DNA of 64,000 bases from the NCBI RefSeq assembly GCF_016735515.1, contig NZ_JAERQZ010000001.1, positions 372,001 to 436,000 of the forward strand. The letters run 5' to 3'. The notes beneath the pieces are model-generated. The model worked only from the letters and a program-made list of their open reading frames with translations, searched no databases and had not been told where the DNA came from. The DNA is from Piscinibacter sp. HJYY11 (GTDB taxonomy: Bacteria; Pseudomonadota; Gammaproteobacteria; Burkholderiales; Burkholderiaceae_C). This document shows, piece after piece, positions 55,095 through 62,518 of this stretch (position 1 is the first letter of the stretch; each line of letters starts with the position of its first letter). Made by a program: the position numbers and the translations under genes.

Positions 55095-55493
55095 TCAGGA
55101 GCCCGTCTGCGACAGGACGTCGAGCTCGCCGAATTGGCTGCAGCTGCGGCACACCGTTTGCTCGGGCGCTTCGAGCAACTCGTCCCAGCCAATGGGTTCC
55201 TGGCATTCGTCGCAGAGGCCGTAGCGGCCGTTGCCCATGCGGGCCTGGGCCTGGCGCACGGCGGCGAGCGCCTGTTCGGCGCGCTCGATGCGGGCCAGCG
55301 TGGCTCCGCCGTCATCGGGTTTCTTGTCGTCCATCATCGCGCGCTGCGCATGCGCCGAGAGTCGGCTGCGCTGTGCGCGGATCTCTTCGCCGAGGTAGAG
55401 CGAGCGCTCTCGCAAGCGGCTCTGGAAGAGGGCCAGGAGGATCATGTCCGGTTCGGCCGGATGCGGGGGAAGATCCTTGCTTCGGCTGGTCAT
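55095..55493 (-). CDS. DksA/TraR-type zinc-finger protein
   Basis: 132 residues from ATG 55493 (GGAG eight bases before). A coiled-coil-like first half (LLALFQSRLRERSLYLGEEI; RIERAEQALAAVRQAQARMG) and a four-Cys zinc finger CDECQ ... CRSC near the C-terminus. Such proteins bind the secondary channel of RNA polymerase and adjust transcription in starvation. The coil tip lacks the clear DxxDxA of true DksA (it has MMDDKKPDDGG), so it may be a paralogue with a different effect. Confidence 0.85.
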   Translation of the reverse strand: MTSRSKDLPPHPAEPDMILLALFQSRLRERSLYLGEEIRAQRSRLSAHAQRAMMDDKKPDDGGATLARIERAEQALAAVRQAQARMGNGRYGLCDECQEPIGWDELLEAPEQTVCRSCSQFGELDVLSQTGS

Positions 55494-55788
55494 GCGTGAT
55501 CTCCATGGAGTGCATCGCCTCCTTTGACTGCCCGGCACAGCTTGAAGGCTTGCACGGCCAGCGTCGTTGAGAACGATCAATTTCTATCGAGATGCAGCTC
55601 CGGGCGCAGGCGCCCGAGCCCTGAACATAGCCGCTGATCTGCGTGGCGACAAGCAGTGTCACGTGTTGCACTGCCGCACGTCATGGCCTTGTCAAGCATC
55701 GATATGCGCAACGGGTGCAGGGGCATTGCGCCAAGCCGCGTGGTGCGCGCTTCAATGCGGGTTCGCCGCACTCACGAGGAGACACCCC
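55494..55788. other. Divergent spacer before the phasin gene
   Basis: 295 bases between the DksA-like gene (leftward) and the phasin gene (rightward). No gene is seen. The stretch GTGTTGCACTGCCGCAC at 55663-55679 is rich in TGC/GCA steps of the sort bound by the PHB-granule repressor PhaR, but the match is loose. The clear element is the AGGAG ribosome site of the phasin gene at 55776-55780. Confidence 0.4.
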
Positions 55789-56355
55789 ATGGCAAGCAGG
55801 AACCAGAAGGCGGCCGCATCGCGCACGAGCGCGCCGGCCGCATCGATGCCCATGTTGGCAGCGGCGGAGTCGTCAGGCTTCGCCATGGCGCAGGAGCAGA
55901 TGCAGTCGTTGATGAGCCTCGCGGACGTGGTGCTCAAACGGGCGGAGGAGTTGCGCCGTTGCCAGCTCGAAACCGCCCAGCAGGCGCGCAGGCGGCACGA
56001 CAAGGCCCGTGCGGATGTGGCGTCAGCCGGCAACCCGACCGAGCTCCTGAACGTGCAGGCGGAATTGCTGCGCGACGACCTGGAAAGCGCAAGCCAGTAC
56101 TGGCAGCGCATGACCTCGATCTGCACCGCCGCGCAAGCCGAGACACTCGAGCACATGACCCGGGCCGCCGGCTTGCTCGCCCGCGCGGCCGGCACGGCCA
56201 CCACGCCGGAGAACGGGAGCGTGGGCAAGGTGACCGAGGCGGCGTCAACCGAGAAGCCCGATGGCGCCGAGGCGGCGCAGGCGTGGAACCGCTGGGTCGA
56301 CCTCGGGCGGCAGTGGTCCGACATGCTGTACCGCACCGAGGCGGCCCTGCACTGA
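55789..56355 (+). CDS. Phasin-family (PHA granule-associated) protein
   Basis: 188 residues from ATG 55789 with GAGGAG upstream. After an Ala/Ser-rich leader, the chain is almost wholly amphipathic helix: AMAQEQMQSLMSLADVVLKR, RRCQLETAQQARRRHDKARA and LLNVQAELLRDDLESASQYW. No membrane segment. This matches phasin-type proteins that coat polyhydroxyalkanoate granules. The PHA synthesis genes are not in the window. The neighbouring stress proteins fit a starvation/storage setting. Confidence 0.8.
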   Translation: MASRNQKAAASRTSAPAASMPMLAAAESSGFAMAQEQMQSLMSLADVVLKRAEELRRCQLETAQQARRRHDKARADVASAGNPTELLNVQAELLRDDLESASQYWQRMTSICTAAQAETLEHMTRAAGLLARAAGTATTPENGSVGKVTEAASTEKPDGAEAAQAWNRWVDLGRQWSDMLYRTEAALH

Positions 56356-56361
56356 ACCACC

Positions 56362-56381
56362 CCGCCGGGATCACTCGGCGG
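56362..56381. terminator. Weak hairpin between convergent phasin and stress-protein genes
   Basis: Inverted repeat CCGCCG / CGGCGG with an eight-base loop, seven bases after the phasin stop and overlapping the 3' end of the universal stress gene. No U-tract, so any termination would be Rho-aided. Confidence 0.35.
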
Positions 56382-56829
56382 CCGGCTCCACCCAGTGCGA
56401 CTGTCCGCTCTTGACGATGGTCACGGGCACCGGCGAGCCGCGCAGCACGCGCTGCGACACCGAGCCGAGCAGCACGCTGCGTGCGAGGCCCCGGCCGCGC
56501 GCGCCCATCACCACCGCGTCGCAGTCGAAGCGCTCGCCTGCCTCGAGGATCGTGGGCGCAGGTTCGCCGCTCAGCAGCTCCTTCTCGAACTCGATGTCGG
56601 CCTGGCGCAGCAGGTCTTCGGCAGCCTCGAGCGAATGGTGGCCGGCCGCGCCGCTCACGCGTTCCAGCACGTCGGCGCTCGGAGCGAGCACCATCTCGTA
56701 GAGGTAGGTGGGCTCCTGCACGTTGACGAGCACGACACTGGCGTCGAGGCCGTTGCGCACGAGGGCCAACACGTGGCGCACCGCATCGAGCGCGTGCTCC
56801 GAGCCATCCACCGGCAGCAGGATCTTCAT
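56371..56829 (-). CDS. Universal stress protein, single domain
   Basis: 152 residues from ATG 56829 (GGAGG upstream). It starts MKILLPVDGSEHALDAVRHV and has the ATP-binding motif GARGRGLARSVLLGSVSQRVL (G-x2-G-x9-GS), so it is of the ATP-binding UspA/UspFG kind. It acts in the cytoplasm under stress; the precise role is unknown. Convergent with the phasin gene. No FNR box was seen upstream, unlike the other stress pair. Confidence 0.92.
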   Translation of the reverse strand: MKILLPVDGSEHALDAVRHVLALVRNGLDASVVLVNVQEPTYLYEMVLAPSADVLERVSGAAGHHSLEAAEDLLRQADIEFEKELLSGEPAPTILEAGERFDCDAVVMGARGRGLARSVLLGSVSQRVLRGSPVPVTIVKSGQSHWVEPAAE

Positions 56830-56979
56830 GGGCAACCTCCAGGGTCGGGCATCCGCAGCTTACGCGCCGTATTTCGCAAAGCCAAGGTGAATGTAGAGGC
56901 GGCGGGGCCGGCACGCTCTGGCACACTGGCTTGCACCGGCTGGTGCCTGACCTGAGATCTGCACGGAGTGTCTTCCTTC

Positions 56980-57408
56980 ATGAACGTTCGATTCCTCATC
57001 CTGGCCCTGCTGGCCGGCCATGCCGGCCTCGCGTCGGCACAGCAGATGTACAAGTGCGGCAACACCTTCAGCCAGACGCCGTGTGCGCCGGATGCCGTGG
57101 CCAGGCCGGTGCAGCCGTCGGCCGCGCCCGAGACGCCTGCGGGCGGCCTCGCCGGCTACGAGCTGTGCGCCGCGGCGGCGCGGAAGATGGTGCGGACGCC
57201 CGAGCCCGAGACTGCGCGCATCCAGCCCATCGGCGAGCGGCGCAGCGAGGTCATCCAGTACGCCGGCAAGCCGATCGCCACCCACCGCTACGACCTCTCG
57301 GTCGATGCCAAGACGCCCTACGGCGTGTACTCCGGGCTCCAGCCCTACGCCTGCTGGCTGAGCGAAGACCAGCGTCGGGTGCTGCAGTTCCGCTCGTTGC
57401 GCGACTGA
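56980..57408 (+). CDS. Small secreted protein with DUF4124-like start
   Basis: 142 residues from ATG 56980. Signal peptide MNVRFLILALLAGHAGLASA, then QQMYKCGNTFSQTPCAPDA, which resembles the DUF4124 start (a Tyr-Lys-Cys strand plus a second Cys). The rest includes KMVRTPEPETARIQPIGE and a Tyr-rich strand region, with further Cys residues (ELCAAA, YACWL). Likely a periplasmic disulfide-bonded protein. Function not known. It stands alone, 48 bases before the next small gene. Confidence 0.75.
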   Translation: MNVRFLILALLAGHAGLASAQQMYKCGNTFSQTPCAPDAVARPVQPSAAPETPAGGLAGYELCAAAARKMVRTPEPETARIQPIGERRSEVIQYAGKPIATHRYDLSVDAKTPYGVYSGLQPYACWLSEDQRRVLQFRSLRD

Positions 57409-57456
57409 CCGACATCTCGGCGCAGCGGCGGCACCGATCTTGCCGCGGCCTGCGTC

Positions 57457-57711
57457 ATGGACCAACTCTTGAACGCCGTGCAATGGCCGGCCATGCTCGT
57501 CACCTTGCTGGCCTCCTGGCTGGTGGCGTCGAAAAACCCGAGGCGGCGCGCCTTCGGTTTCTGGTGCTTCATCGGGAGCAACCTGCTGTGGGTGGCCTGG
57601 GGCTGGCATGCGCAGGCCTACGCGTTGATCGCCCTGCAGGTGGGCCTGTTCCTGCTCAACCTGCGCGGCGCCAAGAAGGCCGACGAAGCCTCGGCGCAGC
57701 AGGGCGGCTGA
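57457..57711 (+). CDS. Small two/three-helix membrane protein, unknown function
   Basis: 84 residues from ATG 57457. Hydrophobic segments MDQLLNAVQWPAMLVTLLAS, FGFWCFIGSNLLWVAWGW and AYALIALQVGLFLLNLRG, with a charged loop SKNPRRRAF. The pattern recalls PnuC-like or sugar-exporter-like half proteins, but it is too short for confident assignment. No neighbour suggests a task. Confidence 0.7.
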   Translation: MDQLLNAVQWPAMLVTLLASWLVASKNPRRRAFGFWCFIGSNLLWVAWGWHAQAYALIALQVGLFLLNLRGAKKADEASAQQGG

Positions 57712-57723
57712 GTTGCTCGATGC

Positions 57724-57749
57724 GCCACCCCTTGCAGCAAGGGCGTGGC
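57724..57749. terminator. Hairpin between convergent genes
   Basis: GCCAC-CCCTT ... AAGGG-c-GTGGC, a stem of ten pairs with one bulged base and a short loop, between the small membrane gene stop (57711) and the stress-protein stop (57766). No U-tract. It could act in both directions. Confidence 0.45.
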
Positions 57750-57765
57750 GAGCTTGCGCATGCCC

Positions 57766-58608
57766 TCAGTGGGCGAGCAGCACCGGTACCGTCATCGAAC
57801 GGAGCACGGTGCGCGTGGCGCCGCCCAGCACGAGCTCGCGCGCGCGGCTGTGGCCGTAGCAGCCCATCACCAGCAGGTCGCTGCCGAGGTCGGTGGTCAG
57901 CGAGAGCAGCCGCTCGCCGGCCTGGCCGGGGCCGTCGCCGTACCAGTGCAGCGTGGCGCTGATGCCGTGGCTGGCGAGGTACTGCTCCAGCTGGGCCCGG
58001 TCGGCCGCGGCCTGCACCGCGCCCTGGGGGTCGTTCCAGCTCACCACGTGCACCTGCTTCGCATGGGCGAGCAGGGGCAGGGCGGCGCCGAGGGCGCGGG
58101 CCGATTCGCGGCTGGCGTTCCAGGCCACGAGGACGTTGTGCCCGACCGTGCGCACGTCGCCGGTGTAAGGCACGACGAGCGCCGGCTTGCCGCTGTCGAC
58201 CACCACCGACTCGACGAAGTCGGCCGGCACGTCGCGCGCGGTGGCCGAGCCGGGCTCGTGCTGGCCGAGCACCACGAGGTCGGCGCACAGGGCCGCCTGG
58301 GCCACGCCCCAGGTCGGCGGCTCGGTGCCGAGCTCGCGCCAGTCGATCAGCGGGCCTGCCTCCTTGCTGAAGCGGTCGAAGGCCGACAGGGCGCGCTCGC
58401 GGCGGTCGGCGTCGAGCTTGAGGACGAAAGCCCCGGCCTGCGAGCTCTCGGCGGCGGTGAAGGGCATCTCGGCGAAGCTCGAGGTCACGGCGAAGAGGCC
58501 GGTGACACGCGCCTCGTGCGTGATGGCGAGCTGCCGCGCCACCTGGAGCCGCACCGCGCAGCGGGGCGACGCGTCGAGGTGCAGCAGGATGTGCTTGATC
58601 GGGCTCAT
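57766..58608 (-). CDS. Tandem-domain universal stress protein
   Basis: 280 residues, two Usp domains. The first (residues 1-140) starts MSPIKHILLHLDASPRCAVR and lacks the ATP motif; the second has VMGCYGHSRARELVLGGATRTVL and should bind ATP. Such double-domain proteins are common in FNR/ANR regulons and help cells survive low oxygen or stationary phase. It follows the single-domain gene by 19 bases and is co-transcribed from its FNR-box promoter. Confidence 0.9.
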   Translation of the reverse strand: MSPIKHILLHLDASPRCAVRLQVARQLAITHEARVTGLFAVTSSFAEMPFTAAESSQAGAFVLKLDADRRERALSAFDRFSKEAGPLIDWRELGTEPPTWGVAQAALCADLVVLGQHEPGSATARDVPADFVESVVVDSGKPALVVPYTGDVRTVGHNVLVAWNASRESARALGAALPLLAHAKQVHVVSWNDPQGAVQAAADRAQLEQYLASHGISATLHWYGDGPGQAGERLLSLTTDLGSDLLVMGCYGHSRARELVLGGATRTVLRSMTVPVLLAH

Positions 58609-58627
58609 GACGGTCTCGCCGCGGCCA

Positions 58628-59050
58628 TCAGCGCACGATGAGCACCGGCGTCGCGCAGTGCCCGAGCACGCGCGAGGTCACCGAGCCCATCACCAGCGAG
58701 CTGAGCGGCGAGTGCCCGTGCGAGCCCATCATCACCAGGTCGTACTGGCCTTCCTTGGCGGTGGCGGCGATCGTGTCGGCCGCGTTGCCCACCTTGGTGA
58801 CGAAGGTCGGCTTCCACTGGCGCTCGGCGGCGAAGCCGCGCACGGTCTTCAAGACCTCCTCGGCCTGGTCGTCGTAGTACTTCTGCAGCGAGGCGCGGTC
58901 GATGTAGCCGGTGACGTGCGGCGGCACCGCCGTCACGACCGTGAGCGCGGTGAACTCACCCGTTGGGCCGAGCAGCTCGGGGTGCGCCGCCAGGTAGGCG
59001 AGCATGCGCTGGGTGTACTGGCTGCCGTCGACGGCGAGAAGGATTTTCAT
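58628..59050 (-). CDS. Universal stress protein, FNR-box promoter
   Basis: 140 residues. MKILLAVDGSQYTQRMLAYL start and ATP motif MGSHGHSPLSSLVMGSVTSRVL. First gene of a two-gene stress unit. A perfect FNR box lies 61 bases upstream of the start with a -10 TACCGT at the right distance, giving a leader of about 27 bases. Probably induced when oxygen is low. Confidence 0.93.
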   Translation of the reverse strand: MKILLAVDGSQYTQRMLAYLAAHPELLGPTGEFTALTVVTAVPPHVTGYIDRASLQKYYDDQAEEVLKTVRGFAAERQWKPTFVTKVGNAADTIAATAKEGQYDLVMMGSHGHSPLSSLVMGSVTSRVLGHCATPVLIVR

Positions 59051-59111
59051 GGTGAGGCCTCGCGGGGTGATGACGAGGCCCTACGGTACGCCCCTGCGCA
59101 TACCCCGAGGC

Positions 59112-59125
59112 TTGATCGGGGTCAA
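59112..59125 (-). promoter_or_regulatory. FNR/ANR box of the universal stress pair
   Basis: TTGATCGGGGTCAA (plus-strand reading) is a perfect TTGAT-N4-GTCAA site. Centre 59118.5 predicts a leftward start near 59077; TACCGT on the minus strand (59089-59084) is the -10. The serine hydrolase gene ends 18 bases upstream. Confidence 0.82.
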
Positions 59126-59142
59126 TTCAGGGGCATGGACCC

Positions 59143-60369
59143 TCAGTCGACGATGGCCGAATAGACGAGGTTCTTCAGCTGCCCGCGGATGTTGAAGGTG
59201 CCCGAGGGCACGAGCTGCGTCATGAAGATCACCACCAGGTCTTCGATCGGGTCGACCCAGAAGATGGTCGAAGCCATGCCGCCCCAGTAGAAGTCGCCGG
59301 GGCCGTAGCTGCCCGCCGCCACTTCGCTGATCGTGGTGGCAAAGCCCAGGCCGAAGCCGATGCCTTCGTTGGCGGTCTCGGAGAAGTTGCCGAGCGCAAC
59401 CTGCGTCAGGTCTTTCCCGCCGGGGAGGTGGTTCTGCGTCATCAGGCGCAGCGTGCGCGGGCCGATGATGCGGGCACCGTCGAGCTCGCCGCCGCGGCGC
59501 AGCATCTCGCAGAAGCGGTGGTAGTCGGCCATCGTGCTCACCAGCCCGCCGCCGCCCGAGACGAAGACCGGCGGCTTCGCGTACGTGCTCGCCTGCGGGT
59601 CGTCCATCAGCGCGAGCGTCTTGTCTTCGCGGCGGATGTAGTTGGCGGCGAAGCGGTCGACCTTGTCGGGCGCGATCTGGAAGGCGGTGTCCTTCATGCC
59701 CAGCGGGTCGAAGATGTGCTTCTGCAGGTAGTCCTCGAAGGGCATGCCCGAGATCGCCTGCACCAGGTAGCCGCAGACGTCGGTCGAGAAGGAATACATC
59801 CAGCGCTCGCCGGGCTCGTAGCGCAGCGGCACCTGGCCCAGCTTCTTGACGAAGCTCTCCAGGTCTTGCCGTGCACCGCGGGTGAGGCCCAAGTCGCCGT
59901 AGACCTGATCGACCGGGTGCAGCGTGGCGCCGGGGATGGCGAGCGGCCCGCCGCCGTAGGTGATGCCGCCGCTGTGGTTGAGCATGTTGCGGAACGAGAC
60001 CGGCCGGTCGGGCACCTTGGTCTGCATCGTCGGGCCCGAGCCCGAGACCCACACACGCTGCTTCTTCCACTCGGGGATATAGCGCGAGACCGCATCGTTG
60101 AGCTGGAAGTGCCCCTGCTCGTAGAGCTGCATCAGCGCGATCGAGGTGATCGGCTTGGTCATCGAGTAGATGCGGAAGATGGTGTCGTCGCGCAGCGGCT
60201 TGTTGCGCTCACGGTCCATCAGGCCCAGTGCGCTCTGGTAGGCGATCTTGCCGCGGCGAGCCACCAGCGTCTGGCAGCCGGGGAGCTTGCCGGGCTTGAT
60301 GTAGTGCTTGTGGAGGTGCTCGGTGATGAGGGCGAGACGGTCGGCATCCAGACCAGTGCTGTTGCTCAT
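59143..60369 (-). CDS. Serine hydrolase of the beta-lactamase/esterase family
   Basis: 408 residues. The catalytic Ser-x-x-Lys is SMTK (YSMTKPITSIALMQLYEQG, near residue 90) and the Tyr motif is probably YSFSTDV. SGGITYGGG and WGGMASTIFWVDP are typical of class C-like esterases (for example EstB-type). No signal peptide, so cytoplasmic. It overlaps the amidohydrolase gene by four bases (ATGA), pointing to a shared pathway of ester or lactone degradation. It is unlikely to be a true beta-lactamase. Confidence 0.88.
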   Translation of the reverse strand: MSNSTGLDADRLALITEHLHKHYIKPGKLPGCQTLVARRGKIAYQSALGLMDRERNKPLRDDTIFRIYSMTKPITSIALMQLYEQGHFQLNDAVSRYIPEWKKQRVWVSGSGPTMQTKVPDRPVSFRNMLNHSGGITYGGGPLAIPGATLHPVDQVYGDLGLTRGARQDLESFVKKLGQVPLRYEPGERWMYSFSTDVCGYLVQAISGMPFEDYLQKHIFDPLGMKDTAFQIAPDKVDRFAANYIRREDKTLALMDDPQASTYAKPPVFVSGGGGLVSTMADYHRFCEMLRRGGELDGARIIGPRTLRLMTQNHLPGGKDLTQVALGNFSETANEGIGFGLGFATTISEVAAGSYGPGDFYWGGMASTIFWVDPIEDLVVIFMTQLVPSGTFNIRGQLKNLVYSAIVD

Positions 60370-61526
60370 GCCGGCACCGCCATCATGTTTTCGAAGTTGG
60401 TGCGGTAGAACATTTCCTTGGCGTCCTCGGTGATGTCGGTGAAGGTGCGCTCGAAGCGGCCGATGGGGTCGTTGGTGCCCTCGGGGTGAGGGTAGTCGCT
60501 GGAGAAGAGAAAGAGCTCGGGCCCCGCGTCGCGGATCATGCGGCCCACATCCTCGCCAGGGAAGGGCGTGAACTTCACGGCGCGGCGGATGTACTCCGAC
60601 GGCTTCATCGGCATCGCCGCCAGCGTCGGGTCGCCTTTCCTGAAGATGCGCTGCGAGAGGTCGAGCATGCGCAGGTACTCGGGCACCCAGCCGGCGCCGA
60701 GCTCGATCACGCCGCCCCGCAGCTTGGGGAAGCGCTCGAACACGCCATCGAAGACGAGCGAGGTCAGGAACTGCTGCGGCCCGATCGCCAGCACCATGAA
60801 GTCGCGCACCCGCAGGTTCTCGCCGTCTTCGGCGCCGGTGATGTCTTTCGGCTTCGGCAGGCCGTTGTTCTCGTACTCGGGGATCTTGGTCTTGCTGTTG
60901 GGGCCCACGTGCAGCATGAAGGGCACGCGCAGGTCGCAGAAGGTCTGCCAGACGATGTCGAGGTCGGGATGGCCCGGCGACTTGTTGCCCGCCGGCATGC
61001 CGGGGATCCAGAACGCGCCGCAGCCCAGGCGCACGCCTTTCTTCATCTCCTCGACGCAGCGCCTGGGGTCGGCGAGCGAGAGCTGGCCCACCGCGATGAG
61101 CCGGTCGTCACCGGCGCAGAACTCGCCCATCGCGCGGTTGTGCGCGCGAACGCCGCCGTAGCGCACGTCCATGTCTTCGTGGTGAAGGTACTGGCCGGCG
61201 CTGAAGGTGGAAAACACCAGCTGGCGGTGGAAGCCCAGGTCGTCGAGTGCGGCCTTGCGTTCTGCGGCATCGAACGCTCCCGGCGCACTCCAGCCCTTGA
61301 GGCCGTGCACCACGTCGTTCGGCTGCTCGCCGCGCGCGGCACGCGCCTTCTGCTTCTCGACTTCCTGGTGGATGAACTCGTAGCTGTTGGTCGCCGACTT
61401 TGACAGGTTGAGCGGCGGCATCCTGTCGCGCAACTCGGGGTCGGTGTGGCGGGCGATCCAGTCGACCGTCTCCATGATGTGGCTGTCGGCGTCGTGGCAG
61501 ACGCGGTTGGCGGCGTAGGGCATCAC
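60366..61526 (-). CDS. Amidohydrolase of the ACMSD-like family
   Basis: 386 residues. It starts with RVCHDADSHIMETVDWIARH (the D-x-H metal site) and ends with LFLFSSDYPHPEGTNDPIGRFERTF, the conserved late Asp/His region of amidohydrolase_2 (ACMSD-type) enzymes. FMLHVGPNSK supplies another metal-ligand His. The reaction is probably decarboxylation or hydrolysis of a ring-cleavage-type compound; the substrate is unknown. It is controlled by the promoter at 61567-61580 and is translationally coupled to the serine hydrolase. Confidence 0.88.
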   Translation of the reverse strand: MMPYAANRVCHDADSHIMETVDWIARHTDPELRDRMPPLNLSKSATNSYEFIHQEVEKQKARAARGEQPNDVVHGLKGWSAPGAFDAAERKAALDDLGFHRQLVFSTFSAGQYLHHEDMDVRYGGVRAHNRAMGEFCAGDDRLIAVGQLSLADPRRCVEEMKKGVRLGCGAFWIPGMPAGNKSPGHPDLDIVWQTFCDLRVPFMLHVGPNSKTKIPEYENNGLPKPKDITGAEDGENLRVRDFMVLAIGPQQFLTSLVFDGVFERFPKLRGGVIELGAGWVPEYLRMLDLSQRIFRKGDPTLAAMPMKPSEYIRRAVKFTPFPGEDVGRMIRDAGPELFLFSSDYPHPEGTNDPIGRFERTFTDITEDAKEMFYRTNFENMMAVPA

Positions 61527-61566
61527 GAGTCTCCTTGCGCCCTGCGTGGGGCAGGGTCTGAAAATT

Positions 61567-61580
61567 AGTATAACGATCGT
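61567..61580 (-). promoter_or_regulatory. Promoter/operator before the amidohydrolase gene
   Basis: The minus strand reads TATACT (-10-like, 61572-61567), directly next to an 8-bp palindrome ACGATCGT (61573-61580). The AT-rich patch is isolated in GC-rich DNA. The overlap of -10 and palindrome suits repression by the TetR-family protein encoded 50 bases upstream. Confidence 0.5.
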
Positions 61581-61629
61581 GTAATAGCCCGCGCCCGGGG
61601 CAACCCGGAGATCGAGAGGTGATCAGGCC

Positions 61630-62367
61630 TCAGGCCTTGCGGCGCCTGGTGGCTGGGGCGGGGGCTTTGGCGTTCGCCTTGGGCTTGCCGGCCGGGACCT
61701 GCTGGGCCTCCAGCGCATGCCAGCCGCCCATCACGAAGTCGCTCCAGACCTGCGCCGCACGCTCGGCGCTGATGCCGGCGCGCTTCAAGGCGCGTGACGA
61801 GAGGATCGGCGCGTTGACCGTCATCACCGTGCAGATGAAGGCGACGTCTTTCGGCACGCCGTAGGTCTTCATCAGGCGCTTGATGAAGTGCTCGGTGATG
61901 GCGCTGCGCTCGTTGCGCTCGCGCTGGTGCACGAGCTCGGCCACGCTGCGGTCGCTCGCCAGCAGGCGGATCACCGGGCCGCGTTCGTACAGGTAGTTGA
62001 AGGCGTTGCGGTTGGAGGCGCGGATCAGCGGCTCCATCGGCACGTCGGCGGGCAGCACGTCGAGCTTGTGGCTGCCGAGGTAGACGTATTCGCGCTCCAG
62101 CACGGCACGCAGCAGGTCTTCGCGGCGCGTGAAGTATTTGTAGACCAGCGGCTTGCTCACCCCGGCCTCGTGGGCCACGTTTTCCAGCGTGAAGGTCGAC
62201 AGGCCCTTGTCGACGATGTAGGAGACGGCACTGTCGAGGATCTGCTCGCGCCGTGCCTCGGGCGACATGCGGCGGGCGCGGGTGGCGGGAGCTTTCGTGT
62301 CGGCAGGGTCGGACATGCGCTGGGACGGAACGGAAGAGGGCGGGACGGGGCGCTGCGCCGGGAGCAT
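61630..62367 (-). CDS. TetR-family transcription regulator
   Basis: 245 residues from ATG 62367, chosen for AAGGG seven bases upstream; ATG 62316 (MSDPADTK) would remove a Pro-rich leader and is also likely. The helix-turn-helix is FTLENVAHEAGVSKPLVYKY, followed by FTRREDLLRAVLEREY. The ligand domain is all helical, and the C-terminus ends in a basic tail PAPATRRRKA. It lies upstream of the amidohydrolase on the same strand and probably represses it. Confidence 0.88.
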   Translation of the reverse strand: MLPAQRPVPPSSVPSQRMSDPADTKAPATRARRMSPEARREQILDSAVSYIVDKGLSTFTLENVAHEAGVSKPLVYKYFTRREDLLRAVLEREYVYLGSHKLDVLPADVPMEPLIRASNRNAFNYLYERGPVIRLLASDRSVAELVHQRERNERSAITEHFIKRLMKTYGVPKDVAFICTVMTVNAPILSSRALKRAGISAERAAQVWSDFVMGGWHALEAQQVPAGKPKANAKAPAPATRRRKA

Positions 62368-62518
62368 AGGGCAGCCCTTCGTGAACAAGCTGTCATTCCG
62401 TTCAGATTCACCTCAGGGCTTTCCCGTCTCAACGACTAGCACGACCGGCCGATATCGAACGTAGCCGATCTCCCGGGCAGGCTCCTCGCCCGGTCTCCAC
62501 GAACAAGGTCCACACCAC

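Noticed and set aside
59143..60369. Serine hydrolase as an antibiotic beta-lactamase
   Set aside because: It has no signal peptide and is coupled to a catabolic amidohydrolase; its motifs fit class C-like esterases.
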